From Purshia tridentata (lineage: Eukaryota > Streptophyta > Magnoliopsida > Rosales > Rosaceae), in the NCBI GenBank assembly GCA_003254885.1, contig QANT01002889.1, positions 1 through 64,000 on the forward strand: a stretch of DNA of 64,000 bases, read 5' to 3'. Positions 44,301 to 57,500 of the stretch are shown piece by piece; positions within the stretch are counted from its first letter, which is position 1; each line of letters starts with the position of its first letter. Made by a program: the position numbers and the translations under genes. The notes beneath the pieces are model-generated. The model was given only the letters and a program-made list of their open reading frames with translations. It had not been told where the DNA came from and did not search any database.

Positions 44301-47300
44301 AAAATTATTCATCATTGAGGCAAGAATTGTATTATACATATTAACACATAAATTGTACCTCCCCGGCCCCACCTCCAACAACATCAGGAAAAAAAATCTT
44401 GCTTACACACAAGAAATGACGAACAATAAGGCAAAGCCAAATAAACAGATTATTTGGGTAATATAATAAACCTGGTTTCCAATCCCATTCATTTGCATGG
44501 TTTCTGAAGTTCCAGGTATCCCCTCATAACTTTCATGCTTTTCTGGAGGTGTTTTGGGTTGGGTCGACGCCTGAGGATCACCACTGTAATAAGAGAAAAG
44601 GGACAGATCAGAAAGTTCATAGTGTTCTAAGTGATTCCATGGATCAAGAAATAAAGATACCATCCAACAATCTGCAACCATGGCCTAACAGCTAAAAACC
44701 TCTTCAAAATCAAGAGAAGAATGTCACAGAAATTTCACCATTAAGTTCTATCATGCTAAAAAGGTTAGCTAAACAAAAAAAATCCACAAATCCTAGGACT
44801 TAAAATTTTTTCTTTTCAAAGCCAATCGTTTTAACAGTCATTGGTACTTTCAGTTACCTGATCAAAACACACCATTATGATTTTATATATAATTATCTAG
44901 AAGGATAGGGTGGTCAGAAAGTATACGGGTGTATGATTACTGGGAAAGAGGTGCGATAGATACAGAGTGTCTAAACAATCCATCAAAGAAGGTAAAATGT
45001 TCTCATTATAAGATCCTCTTTGTGCAATCAAACAATGCGTAAGAGAATCAACATAATCACTCATGTTTGACACCATAGAGATATAGAAAGGTTACTTTGA
45101 AACTCCATCATTTCCTTGAGCTGCAACCTTGCCTAAGTACGGGTCCTGTTTGTCATCATTCAAAAAAACAATAAAAACTTTTATAAGTGACATGATTTTT
45201 GCATAAGCAACACATAACAGCCAGAAAGAAAGGAAAAAAAATAAATTGAAAGCTAGGCATATCTTAGGAGACATTGAAAATTGATGGAGACATAGAATTG
45301 AAAATCATCAATATATGAATTTGTGCTTGGTTTCTGACAAAAGGATATATAAGAGAAATTCAGCAAACCGACAACTTGGGCACATTTGATTTTTTTAACC
45401 AAAAATATACACCAGTCAGTAAAAACCCATCGGCCCACTTATTACTCTGTCCCAAATAGCCCATAAGGTATATGTGTCTGTGCAAGTGTCGACTCTAGGA
45501 AATCCAACCAAACTTTAAGCACTTTAGAAGGTTTTACTTTTAGTCAGTGAGTGGCAAAGTTAGGAACACATAACCATACTTTAACCTTCATCAACAATAT
45601 TTCTCATTAGAAAAACCTTATTTTGGGAGCTGAAAGAACTACAATCCCAAATCCTTTTTTCTGCAATCCCAAACCCTAGAAAAAGAAAATTTTCCAAACC
45701 CTAGTACAAAATAATAAAAGCAACGGCTAGCCATATCTACAAAGCATCGAGGTGAATTTAAGGAAACCATGCACAAAGAAAGAAACAAGGTATAAGTTCC
45801 ATGTGTGCAAGGAAAGCAAGTAACTGGTAATTCAACCACATATTCAATTTACAACTCCATGACAAAATTCTTCAATTTTAAAGTTAACCTTCATAATAGT
45901 ACAAAGCAGGTGCAAAGTATTACCTCATCAAAGTCTAGACCAATTTGAGAAGTATCTCCGTCACCAAACCGCTCTGAAAATAAGCCATGCAATGTTGGAC
46001 GTTTAGGTTTACTTGGTGCATAAACATCAGTAAGTTTTACCCTAAGCACCAAATTTAATTCAATGTACCATTGTGTCATCGATGAATTAATGAGTACTAA
46101 CCATCCAATCCAAACTGAGATGTGGAGTATACCACACCCTCCATTGTATCTTGGAGAGTAATCTGCTCCCTTGTACTAACATGGTGATCAACATAGTTAC
46201 TGCAATATAACTGAAGGTTAATATACACAGATACAAATCTATCTCCAGCGTCTCAATACTTAAAGCTTTTGTCCTAAGCATAATTGAGCATACTAACCCC
46301 TGAAAAATTTCATTATCCGGTAGCTCAAAATCATCAAGATCAAAAGTCTCCGGCAAGGTGATGGAATGATACGGTGCAGTAGATTCTTCTGGGGGTAAAT
46401 CAACTGCAGTGGAGCGAAAAGCTTGCTTTATCTTAAGCAAAGCCTCACTGCAATCATCAAAAAGGTAATTCACCTTTCTAGAATATATCCTCACCACACC
46501 AAGCAGAAGATGGCTGGACAACCGGAGAGCAATTGGAACTTCAGGAAAAAGGATAGAATCTGTACCAAAGGATAAACCATAAAGTTAGATGAACAGATAG
46601 ATGAATTTGACAACAAAACAATAATAATAGTAGGAAAAGAACTGGGAGTAAAGAAAATAATAGCTTTGATCATTTTGTTTCGCAGACATCTTGTCTGTGT
46701 TGTTTGTGGCTCCTTTTTTTACAATAAATATGTGGTTCTTATAAACAAAAATTCTATATTCCTGAAGATTTAATAACAAAAAAAACAAAAGAAATAATCA
46801 CGATCAATTGACTAGAGTCTGGAACTACCTAAAGAAAACTAGAGATTTTTCTTTGAATATTATTGACAACAAAAGATAAAATAGAAACAAAATGGCTCTG
46901 ATGCCCAAATTTCAGACCAAGATGAAATCTCCAAAGAGATAAAAGATCCCCCACTCATTTTAAGTGCCGTATTTTTTCCTTTCTTAGGCCTTACCAGTAA
47001 ATGAGTTAAACTACTCCTATGCCCTTAAACATTGGCAAAGAGGTTGGAGAAACTAATGAAAATCCTTTTTTTCTGGAGGGCCAAGGAGAAGGAAAAAAAT
47101 ATCATTTGGTGAGGTGGGAGATTGTGTCTAGCTCACATGAGAGGGAAAGGGTGGGGTGGGCAATTTAGGGGAAAAAATGCAACTCTTCTTGGAAAATGGT
47201 TGTAGAGATTTCCTTTGGAAGAAAATATGGATCACATGTGAATAGGGTGGGATTCTAGTACTGTGGTTAGAGGCTGGAGTCGTTGTCCTCAGGATGTCAT

Positions 47301-48711
47301 TCATTTTTTCCACTAATATTTATGGATTGGGGATAAAAATTAAATTTCAATGGATTGGGGAGTCTCCTTTGTGCAAATCATATCCTCATCTTAAAAGAAT
47401 CATATTCTCGTAATGTATTCATTGCAAATGTATGTTAGTTCTTTTTTTCCAATGGGTTGAATTTTGATTTTCACATAAATTAAACCAAATTTAGAAGTTG
47501 GGGAGCTTTCTTCTTTATTCTAGTTGGTAGAAAATGTCTCCCTGTAATCTGCTAGATCAAATAGAAGGTCTTAGAAGCTTGAGTTGGGTCATTGTGTCTT
47601 TTTTGTGCAAGTCCTATTTCAACGAGCCATCTCTTCCCATGTTTAACCCTTCTCCCACTATTTCAAAGGTTAAAGTTCCTAAAAACCTGTGATATTATTC
47701 CAAAGAAGATTGCCTAATATTTGTATATCTCCCCACTGGTGTATCCAGATTCATGCATTTCATTGTTCAGTGAGAAGTATTGTACTTTCGGTGGCGGAAA
47801 GGACGTGGAAATTTGTGAAATTGTTGTTTACTGGCTATTTTTGGCCAGTTTTGATGGAGAAAAATATAATGATTTGAAAATAATTGTGGGCGAAGGTGGA
47901 GTTCTTACGAGATATTGTGGGTTTAGTATCCTCCAAATTTCAGGACATACCAATTTTTCTATATTCATGCAGATTGGGAAGCTACTATTACCTAAGATAC
48001 TTTATTTTCTCTGGGTTAGCTGTACCGTAATGTTTGTATTGGTAGCTGTTCTCCGGGTACACGGTTGTTGTACTTCTATTTATGATTAATTTAATAAAAC
48101 TAGCCAATTGACACACACATAATTAGTAAAAGTAGCCTCTTGCCACGAGCTTCCACACATGCCAATTGGCTTTCTCACCATGCTAAAGAGTGGTTATATC
48201 ATAGGTACTGTTGTTTTTTAATTTTTTATCTTATTATTTCATTTTACAGTTTATCCTTCAAAAATATAGTTTTTATTAACAAAATATATTAAGAAAGGGT
48301 ATTTTAGGCAATTTCATTTCTGGTGAAGCCTATATTACCTGGGCTGTATAAACATTAGATTTTCTGTTTCATACGAAAAAAGATAAATAAATAACCTTCA
48401 TTAAACTTGACTCAGCCTACTCTAATAATTACCGTATTAAATTAAGGTAATTTTCCACTGTTCACGAAATTCAAAGCATTATGACAAATTAAGCTTAAAT
48501 TTTACTGCTTTATTTTATTTTCCTAATTTTTCTCAACAAAACTAATCAAAAAAGCATGAAGCACATAAGGTAAGTTTCAGAACTGACCTACGGAGACGCC
48601 AATATCGGTGTCGGCAACCTGATTCTTCCGAAGCTTGCGCTCCAAATGTGCGGCTATCCATATCGTCCCAAGCGGGCCTTTCTTTGCCAATATAAACTGA
48701 GAATAAAACAT
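38315..48711 (-). CDS. SYN4: Cohesin kleisin subunit, SYN4/RAD21-type
   Basis: The alpha-kleisin closes the SMC1-SMC3 ring and holds sister chromatids together until separase cuts it. Fourteen exons: 48711-48588, 46559-46298, 46199-46102, 45973-45924, 45145-45096, 44583-44472, 44285-43130, 42968-42824, 42274-42138, 41955-40961, 40241-40208, 39806-39701, 39287-39158 and 38413-38315; phases agree (1165 aa). Residues 1-~100 are the Rad21/Rec8 N-terminal domain (MFYSQFILAKKGPLGTIWIA; SHLLLGVVRIYSRKVNYL) that binds SMC3. The Asp/Glu-rich DDFELP segment follows, then a long disordered middle in exons 7-10 with basic KRKVLMDD. The C-terminal winged helix (KYLQTLFD...TRKEASRMFFETLVLKTRDYIHVEQ) binds SMC1. 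Arabidopsis SYN4 is about 1030 aa as I recall; the excess here lies in the fast-evolving middle. Exons 5 and 11 are small (50 and 34 bases) and least secure. Confidence 0.94.
38486..38511. repeat. GA microsatellite in SYN4 intron 13
   Basis: A run of about twelve AG units, intronic. Confidence 0.9.
40739..40766. repeat. Perfect 10-bp hairpin in SYN4 intron 10
   Basis: CTCCTGACTG (40739-40748) and CAGTCAGGAG (40757-40766) are exact inverted repeats separated by an 8-base loop. A further copy of GCAGTCAGGAGTC lies upstream at 40684-40696. Confidence 0.85.
47035..48100 (+). mobile_element. Decayed LINE fragment in SYN4 intron 1
   Basis: Read on the plus strand, opposite to SYN4, translated pieces match the region after the reverse transcriptase domain of plant L1-type LINEs. 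NATLLGKWL is followed by an in-frame TAG where Trp is expected, then RFPLEEN (about 47178-47226). GWDSSTVVRGWSRCP follows at about 47247-47294. The zinc-binding-region motif ILFQRRLPNICISPHWCI lies at about 47690-47745. Frameshifts and stops separate the pieces, so it is dead. The ends are approximate, and no poly(A) tail or target duplication is visible. Confidence 0.75.
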
Positions 48712-50412
48712 TTCCCTATACTTTTCCCCACCTTAATTTACCACAGAGACCCTAAAGTTCATACAACAATCTTCTCCAAAAAAGAAATCACCTAAATTTA
48801 AACTTTTATATATAAATTATGCTTGGAGTGAACCCCAAATTTTCACGCCAGTAACGTGCCCCAGATAGTGTTAAGCTCCTACACCATCTTATTCAGTACC
48901 AAAACATCAAAATCTAGCAAAAACACTTCAGATTCGATAACTTTACATGACCGACCATTAAAACCCTAAATTTCAGACAACAGAAATTACCCAAATTGTC
49001 CCCCAAAAAACCAAAAATGTGCACTCCTATTCTCCAACTAAATAGACTAGATTCAGCCAAATCCCCAAATTAACGGCGAACACAAAACCCTAACTACAGA
49101 AGGGCTACTATTCTCCCTTTTTCATACCCCCGGCACTTGAAAAGAAAATAAAAAAGCATCATTCGCTGATATTTACAAAATCACCGCGACCTTTTGAAGC
49201 TTTGGCGGAGAATGAGATGTTGAAACTTTTAAGTGGTTGGAGTTGACGAAGCGAGGCTAAATTGATGATGTTGGACCTTTGAAACCCTAGGTGTAGTAGA
49301 ACGACGCTGCGTAGTTGTAGAGAGACAAGCATACAGCTTGGAGTGAGTTTTTCAATGACTGAGTTTGAGCTGCCGAGTCAGAGATCGGACTGAGTCGAAG
49401 TGTTTATGAGCATAGAGAGACTCTGTGAAAGAGGAGAGAGGGAGAGAGAGAGGGGGGGGGTCTTGGGTAGCGCCTTCAGATTTTCGAACTTGGCTTATGT
49501 TATGGTGTGCCTTGGTGTACATTTAGTCCACTGCTGAAAATTTATATATCCAATTTGCACTAAAAACGTTCTAAAAAATATAAGATAAAAAAAAAAAAAA
49601 CATTTGCGCTAAAATAGTAATAGGGTCGACACTCGATAGCATGTGGATAATAATTACGCGATCGTCTTACTATTTTTCTTTTTTTGGAAAATCTATTTTC
49701 TGAACTATCTTTATATTGTTCTAATTTAATAGTTTTGTCCATGACACGCGCGAACGCAAGCGTCAAAAGCTTTAGAGCACAGATGAAGAACTCTTCATTT
49801 TTTTAACAGAAAACATTATTTTGAGCATTCTTCTACTCATTTAATTATTTTTAATTGATGAGCAGATTTTTTTGTTTTTTTCACAAAAGAAAGAAAAGTA
49901 GAAGTTTATAGTATGGATTTTGAACTTGGCCAATAAAATGAAGATAAATTTTGAGCGGAGTGGAAGTTAAGCTGAATCAATATTTTCTGTTGATCTAGGA
50001 TAGTTTTTTGCATACTTGAATAACTAAAACATAAATATGGACTTGGTTAATTTGGTGAAGTGAAGGCACCAATTAACAACGTGTGTTCAACATTGTTTTG
50101 TTGTGAGAAGATTGACACTGTAAGTGTGGCGTAGGAAGGCCAACAAAAAACATTGAATATTAATATGTAATGTTTATGAACAAATTTTACATCTTCACAT
50201 ACATTAATGAATTTCATCAAAGTAAAGGACGATCCCTATCACCTACTGTTGCAAGCTAAAAAATAATTCGTATATATATATATATATATTGGCGAGGTGC
50301 TAAACAAGCATCTAGATAAAATGCAGTAGATGCATGCCCCAACCCCACAAACTAACCAGAAATTATTCAACTTTTTCTTTTAAATTGATGAAACTGGGTG
50401 CACCCTTGCCCC
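48712..50412. promoter_or_regulatory. SYN4 leader and promoter, then spacer to LETM1
   Basis: From 48712 to about 49460 lies the SYN4 leader and core promoter, ending in a GA/G-rich tract at 49429-49459 (CT-rich on the transcribed strand). A donor-like CG|GTGATT near 49182 suggests a leader intron, but its acceptor is ambiguous. From 49500 to 50412 the sequence is AT-rich with a TA run at 50269-50289 and contains the LETM1 3' UTR. No further gene is visible. Confidence 0.5.
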
Positions 50413-53400
50413 CTATGATTTTCCACCTTCATCAGTATCAGCATCTTCTTTTTGACTACCCAGTCTGACAATATCTTCAACTAGTATTTTTCCATCTGTT
50501 GGAAGCAAAACAGATGAAGCAAACAACAATGGTAAGGATAAAATTAAAAAGAAAACAACCCAGATGAAAAGATAAGGGGATCGTGTGATTATTTAGAGAT
50601 GAAAATTCAAAATGAGGAAAATGATATATATTATATATAGTCACTGACCTCTGTCCTTGGAAAGGCTGCTAATTAGTTCATGGATGCCCTCCTTGCCCAG
50701 AGTGTCCTTAAGGTACATAGCAGCAGATGCAACCTCTTCCGGTGTTACTTTCCCATCATAATCACTGGCATACATATGACAAATTGATATGTGGTTTTAT
50801 GACAGATCCAATCCAATAAGAAACAATGAATTATTTATGAAGAAGCAAACAACTCTTTCATTATAAGAAGAACTTTAAGACTCTATTTGATTTACTCCGT
50901 TAGCCCATCACTTTTTGTTTTGCCGACATTTGCAAAAAGAGGCACCTACACAACCAAATGGGGCTGCTGAAATGAGGGAGAGGGAGGGAAGGGGAGGGGC
51001 TGGGAGGACTAAATGTTCGTTTCGAAATAAATAATAAATTTGAATTTGAATCGGAATTTTATTAAAGGGTAAATTTGGGACTAAACAGTTGCACATAATT
51101 GAGGGGCTAACTGAGCAAATTTGGGGATTCACCCAAAACTTAATGTAGCATCAGGACATGAAATTCGTTGTAGGGGGATAATTTTAGGATTACTAACTGC
51201 TTTCAATTAGCCACCAGAAAACCTCAAGTTCCCACCAATACCAAGAGACAATTAACAAACCTGTCAAGCAACCGCCAACGATCTCCAATTTTGGCATCAA
51301 CATCGTCAATTTCCTTTTCAAGCTTCTGCAGCATAGCATCAACCTGAAATGTAAACATCCATAAAAACATGTTAGTCCTTTTCAGTGCCACATTGAATAT
51401 ATTACAACCCAGAGGATGTTAGATATTTAATCTATTGGAACTAACAAGTCCGGCATTGAAGAGAAAGAGACAATGGAAGTTATAAAATTCAAAATTCTTC
51501 AAAATCCAATTACCCTGTCTGTAAGTGCTGAAGAAACACTCTCAGCTAAAGTCATCTCAGCTGCATGGTCACCATCCTCCCGAGCAGCTTTGTAAGCCTT
51601 CTTAGCGTCTTCTTCGCCTTCAGTACCCTCCTTGTCCACCATATTGTTATACAGTTCTATCTGAAAATGATAACAGAAACAAACAAACATAATCTCATTA
51701 TGTAGAATTTAGACCAGAATATGATGAATCAGAACATATATAAATAAATAAATGACTAAACATATAATTGAACCAGGGCACAAATTTATACATCATCTAA
51801 GTGGGATTTCCATATGCCAGGTTGTGAAAATTACAGTTCATGTACTGGATAGTACAATATGATATTAAAAAAAAAAAGGGGGAAAATGTCTTAGCTGACA
51901 AATTTCACCAGTACCCTCAACAAAAATAGGGGGAATTAAAGGAAAATAATTCTTATTCAGATAACAGTTTACACAGTTTACTAATATTATTTGATCTCAT
52001 GGCACCCAGGGCAATACAACAGATGGGAAAAAATGGTTACACTGCCAGGATATTTGAGGAATATGGAATCAATGAACACTGGTTTCTGAGTCAAAGTAAC
52101 TAAAAATGTTCAGATAATTATCAAAAACTGACCAAAAGAATTTTGTAGAAAAGCAAAGATGAAATTGAAATGCAATTACAGTGGTTCAAGTACAACCAGG
52201 AGGTTTGACTAAACATAAAATAAAAGTACAACCAGGAGACCTCTGCTAAAGGAAGGAAGAAACATGACCATAAAGAGTTGAGAAGTCTGTAACATACTAA
52301 AAAAGGTGACGTTTTGCATCAAAAGAAATAGGATTATAAACATGGTAAAAACAGGAGATACTGTTATTGTTAAGCCATGATGTCAGCATCATCAGTTTTA
52401 TAGAATCTCAAAATAATCTTTTAAGACTTTAAAAATTAAAACATATTCGTTTGAAAGTCAGATACAGAGATTAACAAGTCTACCTCTTTCTTGACAAGTC
52501 TCAAGAACTCTTCACGTTCTCTACTGACTGACTGAGATAAGACAAGCAAATCAATCATCCTCTTATAGAAAAATAATGCTTAACAAGCCTTAAGACACAT
52601 AATTACTTCTAATCCTTACAGATGCTGAAGCTAAAACTGCCAAAGCGCGACTGAGCTCACAAAGCGGTTCCTGTTTCTCCATTGTTTCTGCTCTTGCCTG
52701 TTCTTGTGCCTCTCTAGTTGTTGGAACAGTCATCTCCTCCAAAGCAACGTCCTTTTGCCTACCACGAAATTCCTTCATCTTGGCCTGATTCTCTTCCTCT
52801 TTCTCTTCCTCTTCCTATATACTAAATCATTTAGAACCACTAACCAGAAACAGAAGGTCTTAAAAGCCAAAGTAGAAGCTTGCAGGAATACAAACATTTC
52901 AAATCATAATAGTAGTAGTAGTAGTAGTAGTAAAAAGGCCAAAACATGGGAAAATACTACAAGTTCTCAAACCACCCATAAAGCCCCAAGCATGGCAAAA
53001 GCAGCTAAGCGTATTAAAATTGACCTTGATCAGTTCTTCCTGCATTTCCAGGAACTCCAACTTCCTCCTCCTTTCTGCAACAGAATCTTCAGATGGCAAA
53101 GTTGTCACCCCAACAGTATCCACAACCTCATCTGGCAAAGAGGAGAGTGTAGCTTGAACAGCTTCCTCTGGCTTAACTTTGCCGGACACAGAGAAAGCTC
53201 TGCAGAAAAGTACCCGACCAAAAGCAACCATTTAGATGCAGCTGTATGTGTTGGAAGACATGTATACTGATGAAGCATTGATTTACCTAGAAAGAATTAA
53301 GAGGGAAGATGGTACAGAGTGACTGAGAGACAAATCCAACCAATCATGCAACTGCAAAGAGAAATATTTAAATTCTTTTATGAGGAACACAAGATAATAA

Positions 53401-56400
53401 AAACATAAAACAGTGAAAGCTGCCAAATCTTCCACCTCCAGGAAGTTTAATAGAGAGGTTACAGATACTTGAGGGGAGGTTCATTAAAAAATAGTCCCAT
53501 ATCATTTTTTCTAGAAGATTAGTTACAAATCATTTAGTAGTTAGCAACTTTAATTATGTTAATAAAAAATTATTTTGCCTACTTCAGCAAATACAATTGT
53601 TCATATTGAGAGAAGAAAGCACTCAAGGTAAACTCACTACATACTTTACACATCACATGAGGTCATTGTATGCTGTCCAAAGTTTCAAATCATGCTAGGT
53701 AAAGCACGTGCAATTATGTTGGGAAAGAAACATATAAATTCAATTTTTGTTCCTTCAGCATAGACATACAATTATGTTGTCACACATTGATCTACTTGCA
53801 GTAAGTAAAGCTAGAATTTTCATATAACATCCATGACATGTAATATTGGATTCATGCTAAATATAACAAAAGAATGTAAGAGTTGCTTATGCAAGCAATT
53901 AAAAATGCCATGAACGGATGACCTCATTATTGACTACGCATTATTTATGCAGAACTTTCCTTCATTTTATTTCTTTTTTAAACTGAAACATACCTTTTAT
54001 TAAAAAGAAAGAAAGACAAAATCTACAAGTAAACCGAAAATTGTGCAAGTTCTATACAGAACATGTTGCATCATTTCATACAGTAATACAGAACTTTTAT
54101 TAAAATAGACATTTTTTAAGTTAATATGTAAATACTGCAAGTTTTCTCACTAGCCAAAGAATATAAGATGAAGCATCAACCTCTTCCCTCATTTCCTCAA
54201 CAGAACGTAATCCAAGTAAGCCTCTATCTCGACAGGCTTGTCGAAGCTCTGCTTCTGATAAGGACTCCACGCCCTCAGCTTGAATCATTTTATCATCACT
54301 CTTGATCCTGCCAAATTGAAATGATGCAATGTTTTAAAATGCAAACATCAAACCAATTATATAAGATATAAAATTAGGTATTCAGTTCCCCCTCAATTTT
54401 GAATCCTCAAAATGGAAAAACCATAAAACATATCTTTGCAAGCTCACATTATTTCACTATATATGTAAATTTTACACAAGGAATAAATAATTGATTGTAT
54501 TTGGTAAAAATTTCTTAAAAAAATTGTTCACTTATAAATTTGTAATAGTATAAAATGCCTACATTTTCAAGAAATTCCCTACTTTAGTGAGACCAACATT
54601 GGTAATGGAATTGTAGTGAAAGACAAAATATGTATAAGTTGCACACATAAAAGAAATGAAAGTGAAAGGAAATAGAAAGTACAAGGCAAAGGAAGTTGCT
54701 GGTCCTGAGCATGGATAAATCTGCCACCAAGAAATTTATAAATTTCTAAAAATAAACACAAAGAGGACAACACAAAGAGGACAACAGAGACATCTTTTCC
54801 CTTCTTCTCTTTTAAGATAAGTAACAGACCAGTAGAAATAGAAGCCTCTTAACAACTGCCACAAAGGAGGTCCCTTGTCTTAAGGTCTATTCTACCTCTT
54901 CCTTCCAAGTCAAAATGCTTTCATGACCAACAGACAAAACAATCTCTTAAAGAGATTATATGGAAGACATATACAAAAGCTGATCAAATCAGAACCTTCT
55001 TGACATGTGCTAAGACAGACATGCAAAGACCTGTTATATAATAGGTGGTCCACTGCTCAAAAAACAACTGTCCAAGGCTGCCATAAAAGAACTGACCGCA
55101 CACGTTGAAACTTCATGTGACGAAAAATTAAACTAAAAAAGCCCCAAAAGAAAAAGGAAAGCAACAAGATCTTACTGTTGTAGTCTTTTCCGAAGCATAT
55201 AACGCAAATATGCATCTGTTCCATATGGACTGATACCCATATATTTGCACATATTTACTAACCGAGGCCTGTATTTGACAATAAAACAAGTATTTTTGTC
55301 AAATAACAATAAGGTCACTCAAGATGAAAGATTCATAAACAAAAGTTAAAAATATGTCCAAAATACTGATTCAAATGACAGAAACACTGACCGGCTAATG
55401 TTATCTAAAGTAAGCTCATCATTGAATAACTTGGCAAAGCCTAAAATTTCATCATTAGAAACAGAAGTGCCTCTTCTAACCTGTTTAAATGACAGAATAA
55501 AGCCAAATATATATAGGTGATACTTAGTTTTGTTTTTTCTCTTGAAAAAATACACAAAAACATAAAATAATACCACTAGTATTGCTCACAAAAAAGGGGA
55601 AAAGGACTTACCTTGTTCATAAACTCATCAAGATCTTCTGCTGTCTTCTTGATCTCTCCACTTCGCGAGCTTTGGATTTCCTTTGCCATTTCTTTCACAG
55701 TGTCCTGAAGAAACTTTGCATACTCTATTCTTGCATTAAGCTTTCTTTTCAATTCCTCCTACAGGTTAGCGGTTTAATTGAGACATTGTTATTACGCTTA
55801 ACAATTGGAATTAGTAAAAACAAAGGATACGCACACACAAACATTAAGCTATACCCACCTGCACCATCATTCAAGAAGTTAAGCATTACCTGTTCTTTCA
55901 TCTTGTCCTGGAAGGTTGATGGTAACATGTTTGGAAATAACTTCAGGAATACTGGCAGCAAGAACTCCATGAATGGAACTATAATGAAAACTGCAAAAGG
56001 AACTAGCCTGAAAATATCAGCTGTGGTGCGTGTGAGTTGCTGCCTCTCCCTTCTGGAAAGATTCTTCCCACTAGCAAGCTTCAACAACAACCTTGAGCTA
56101 ATCCTAACATCAGCCCAAAGTAATTTCGTACCCAACCAATAGTGTTGCATCATAGATTTAAATTCATCCTTCCAGTGACGAAACTTCTTAGCCCAGTCCA
56201 CCCTGAAAGACAGATGATTACTACATGAATCTAATTAGAGCAAGCGCAACACTGAGGATAGAAGGTTAAAACCTGCTCATGGAAGCAACAGCTTTTAAAG
56301 CAGGACCAATCCCCAGAAGCTTTGCCCACACTTTGTCCATAACAGATTTAGCACTCTTTTGGGACTCTTGCATTTGCTTAGCTTTTGCTTTTGCTTTTAC

Positions 56401-56871
56401 TGTGCTCAAACCTTCAACTGCTTGATCACACTCCTCTGGTGAAGCTTCCTTTTTCTGTTTAGAAACCTGTTGGTCATTTCCATTGTTGCCACTGCCCAAT
56501 TCAGGTTGACCAGCCAGGGTTGAAGAAGCATATGATACAAATTGCAAATTCCACTTAAGCCCCAGAGGAGAAATGAAGTCTGCCCTTCCAATTCCATTAC
56601 CCAAATTTGATATCCTAAAGGAGTTATGCCTGAGAAGCCCTGCTGCTTTGAAAGCTGATAATTCATCCTTGGAAACTCCAGATGAAGCTCCATTTCTACA
56701 ATCATCAGTAGTTGTAGATGTTTGACTTGCAACCCAGCTGAAACTGCCTATATCACTAGATTGGGACGGTCGCCTATACTCGAAACTTGAGAAACCCTGA
56801 ATCAAGCGAGTGGTTTCATTCAGGGAATTGAAGAGGTACCTCTTCCTTCGCAAGATTGCTCTTGAAGCCAT
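50413..56871 (-). CDS. LETM1: LETM1-type mitochondrial inner-membrane protein
   Basis: LETM1 proteins sit in the mitochondrial inner membrane, mediate K+(Ca2+)/H+ exchange and support mitochondrial translation. Fourteen exons: 56871-56273, 56202-55890, 55758-55612, 55480-55392, 55268-55176, 54307-54181, 53351-53287, 53199-53025, 52814-52620, 52531-52484, 51660-51514, 51343-51261, 50764-50649 and 50495-50413; all phases agree (759 aa, near the ~750 of Arabidopsis LETM1/LETM2). The basic N-terminus [14 protein letters not shown] is a likely presequence. [20 protein letters not shown] (~265-285) is the conserved transmembrane segment. The ribosome-binding LETM domain follows ([28 protein letters not shown]). 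Next come an acidic coiled coil ([16 protein letters not shown]) and two EF-hand-like loops near the C-terminus ([12 protein letters not shown] and [12 protein letters not shown]). The second loop lacks several acidic ligands and may bind calcium weakly. A leader intron precedes the ATG. Confidence 0.95.
52909..52932. repeat. TAG trinucleotide microsatellite in LETM1 intron 8
   Basis: About seven AGT units (TAGTAGTAG...) lie between exons 8 and 9. This produces a serine run in an antisense ORF, which I treat as an artefact. Confidence 0.9.
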
Positions 56872-57456
56872 TATCTACCAAGAGAAAAATGCTGACAAAT
56901 CTCATGCACCCACTCGACTTAGCCAGTTTGTAGACTCTGTACACAGTACACAACTAGCTGTAAGAGAGACAATCGGCACCATGCAATCAATGAGCATACA
57001 AAACTGCCTGGATATTTGATCAAATGCGTAATGCACACAATCTCAGCATACATCAATACTTTCTCCCAGGAATACTTAAACAAATAATATCAACGAAATT
57101 TACAATTACCCACCAAATGGTTTCACGAGTCTTTACAGATAAGTGTATTTAACGAAGCAAATAACTATATAGCTGATCAGCTGGTGGCATTCCAAAACCA
57201 AAAACACACACGGACACACTCATAAGTATACGCATTTGGTGATGCAATTGATGAACCAGAGAAAACAATTTCATTCATACAAACAAACAATAATTGATTA
57301 AAAAAAGCTTAAGAAGCAGACAGAGCAATTTCGGGAAAAAGAAGAAATTAGAATCAGAGGCATTATATAAAAATCAAAGAGCACAAAATAAACAATACTT
57401 AAATAATACCAGAGACAAAAAATGATGCGTACCATTTAAAGCTCGCAGCAAAGATG

Positions 57457-57491
<35 letters not shown>

Positions 57492-57500
57492 CGAGAAGAG
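56872..57500 (-). promoter_or_regulatory. LETM1 leader with 5' UTR intron and GA tract
   Basis: An untranslated exon near 57490-57433 contains a GA run (57460-57488; CT-rich on the transcribed strand) and ends before a GTACGC donor at 57432. The likely acceptor TGGTAG ends at 56875, so three bases precede the ATG. The intron is about 558 bp. Confidence 0.6.

Noticed and set aside
52704-53270. Plus-strand ORF of 188 codons with a serine run
   Set aside because: It is antisense to LETM1 exons 8-9 and their intron, and the serine run comes from a TAG microsatellite.
55582-56142. Plus-strand ORF of 186 codons
   Set aside because: It lies exactly antisense to LETM1 exons 2 and 3; the minus strand carries the real LETM1 protein.
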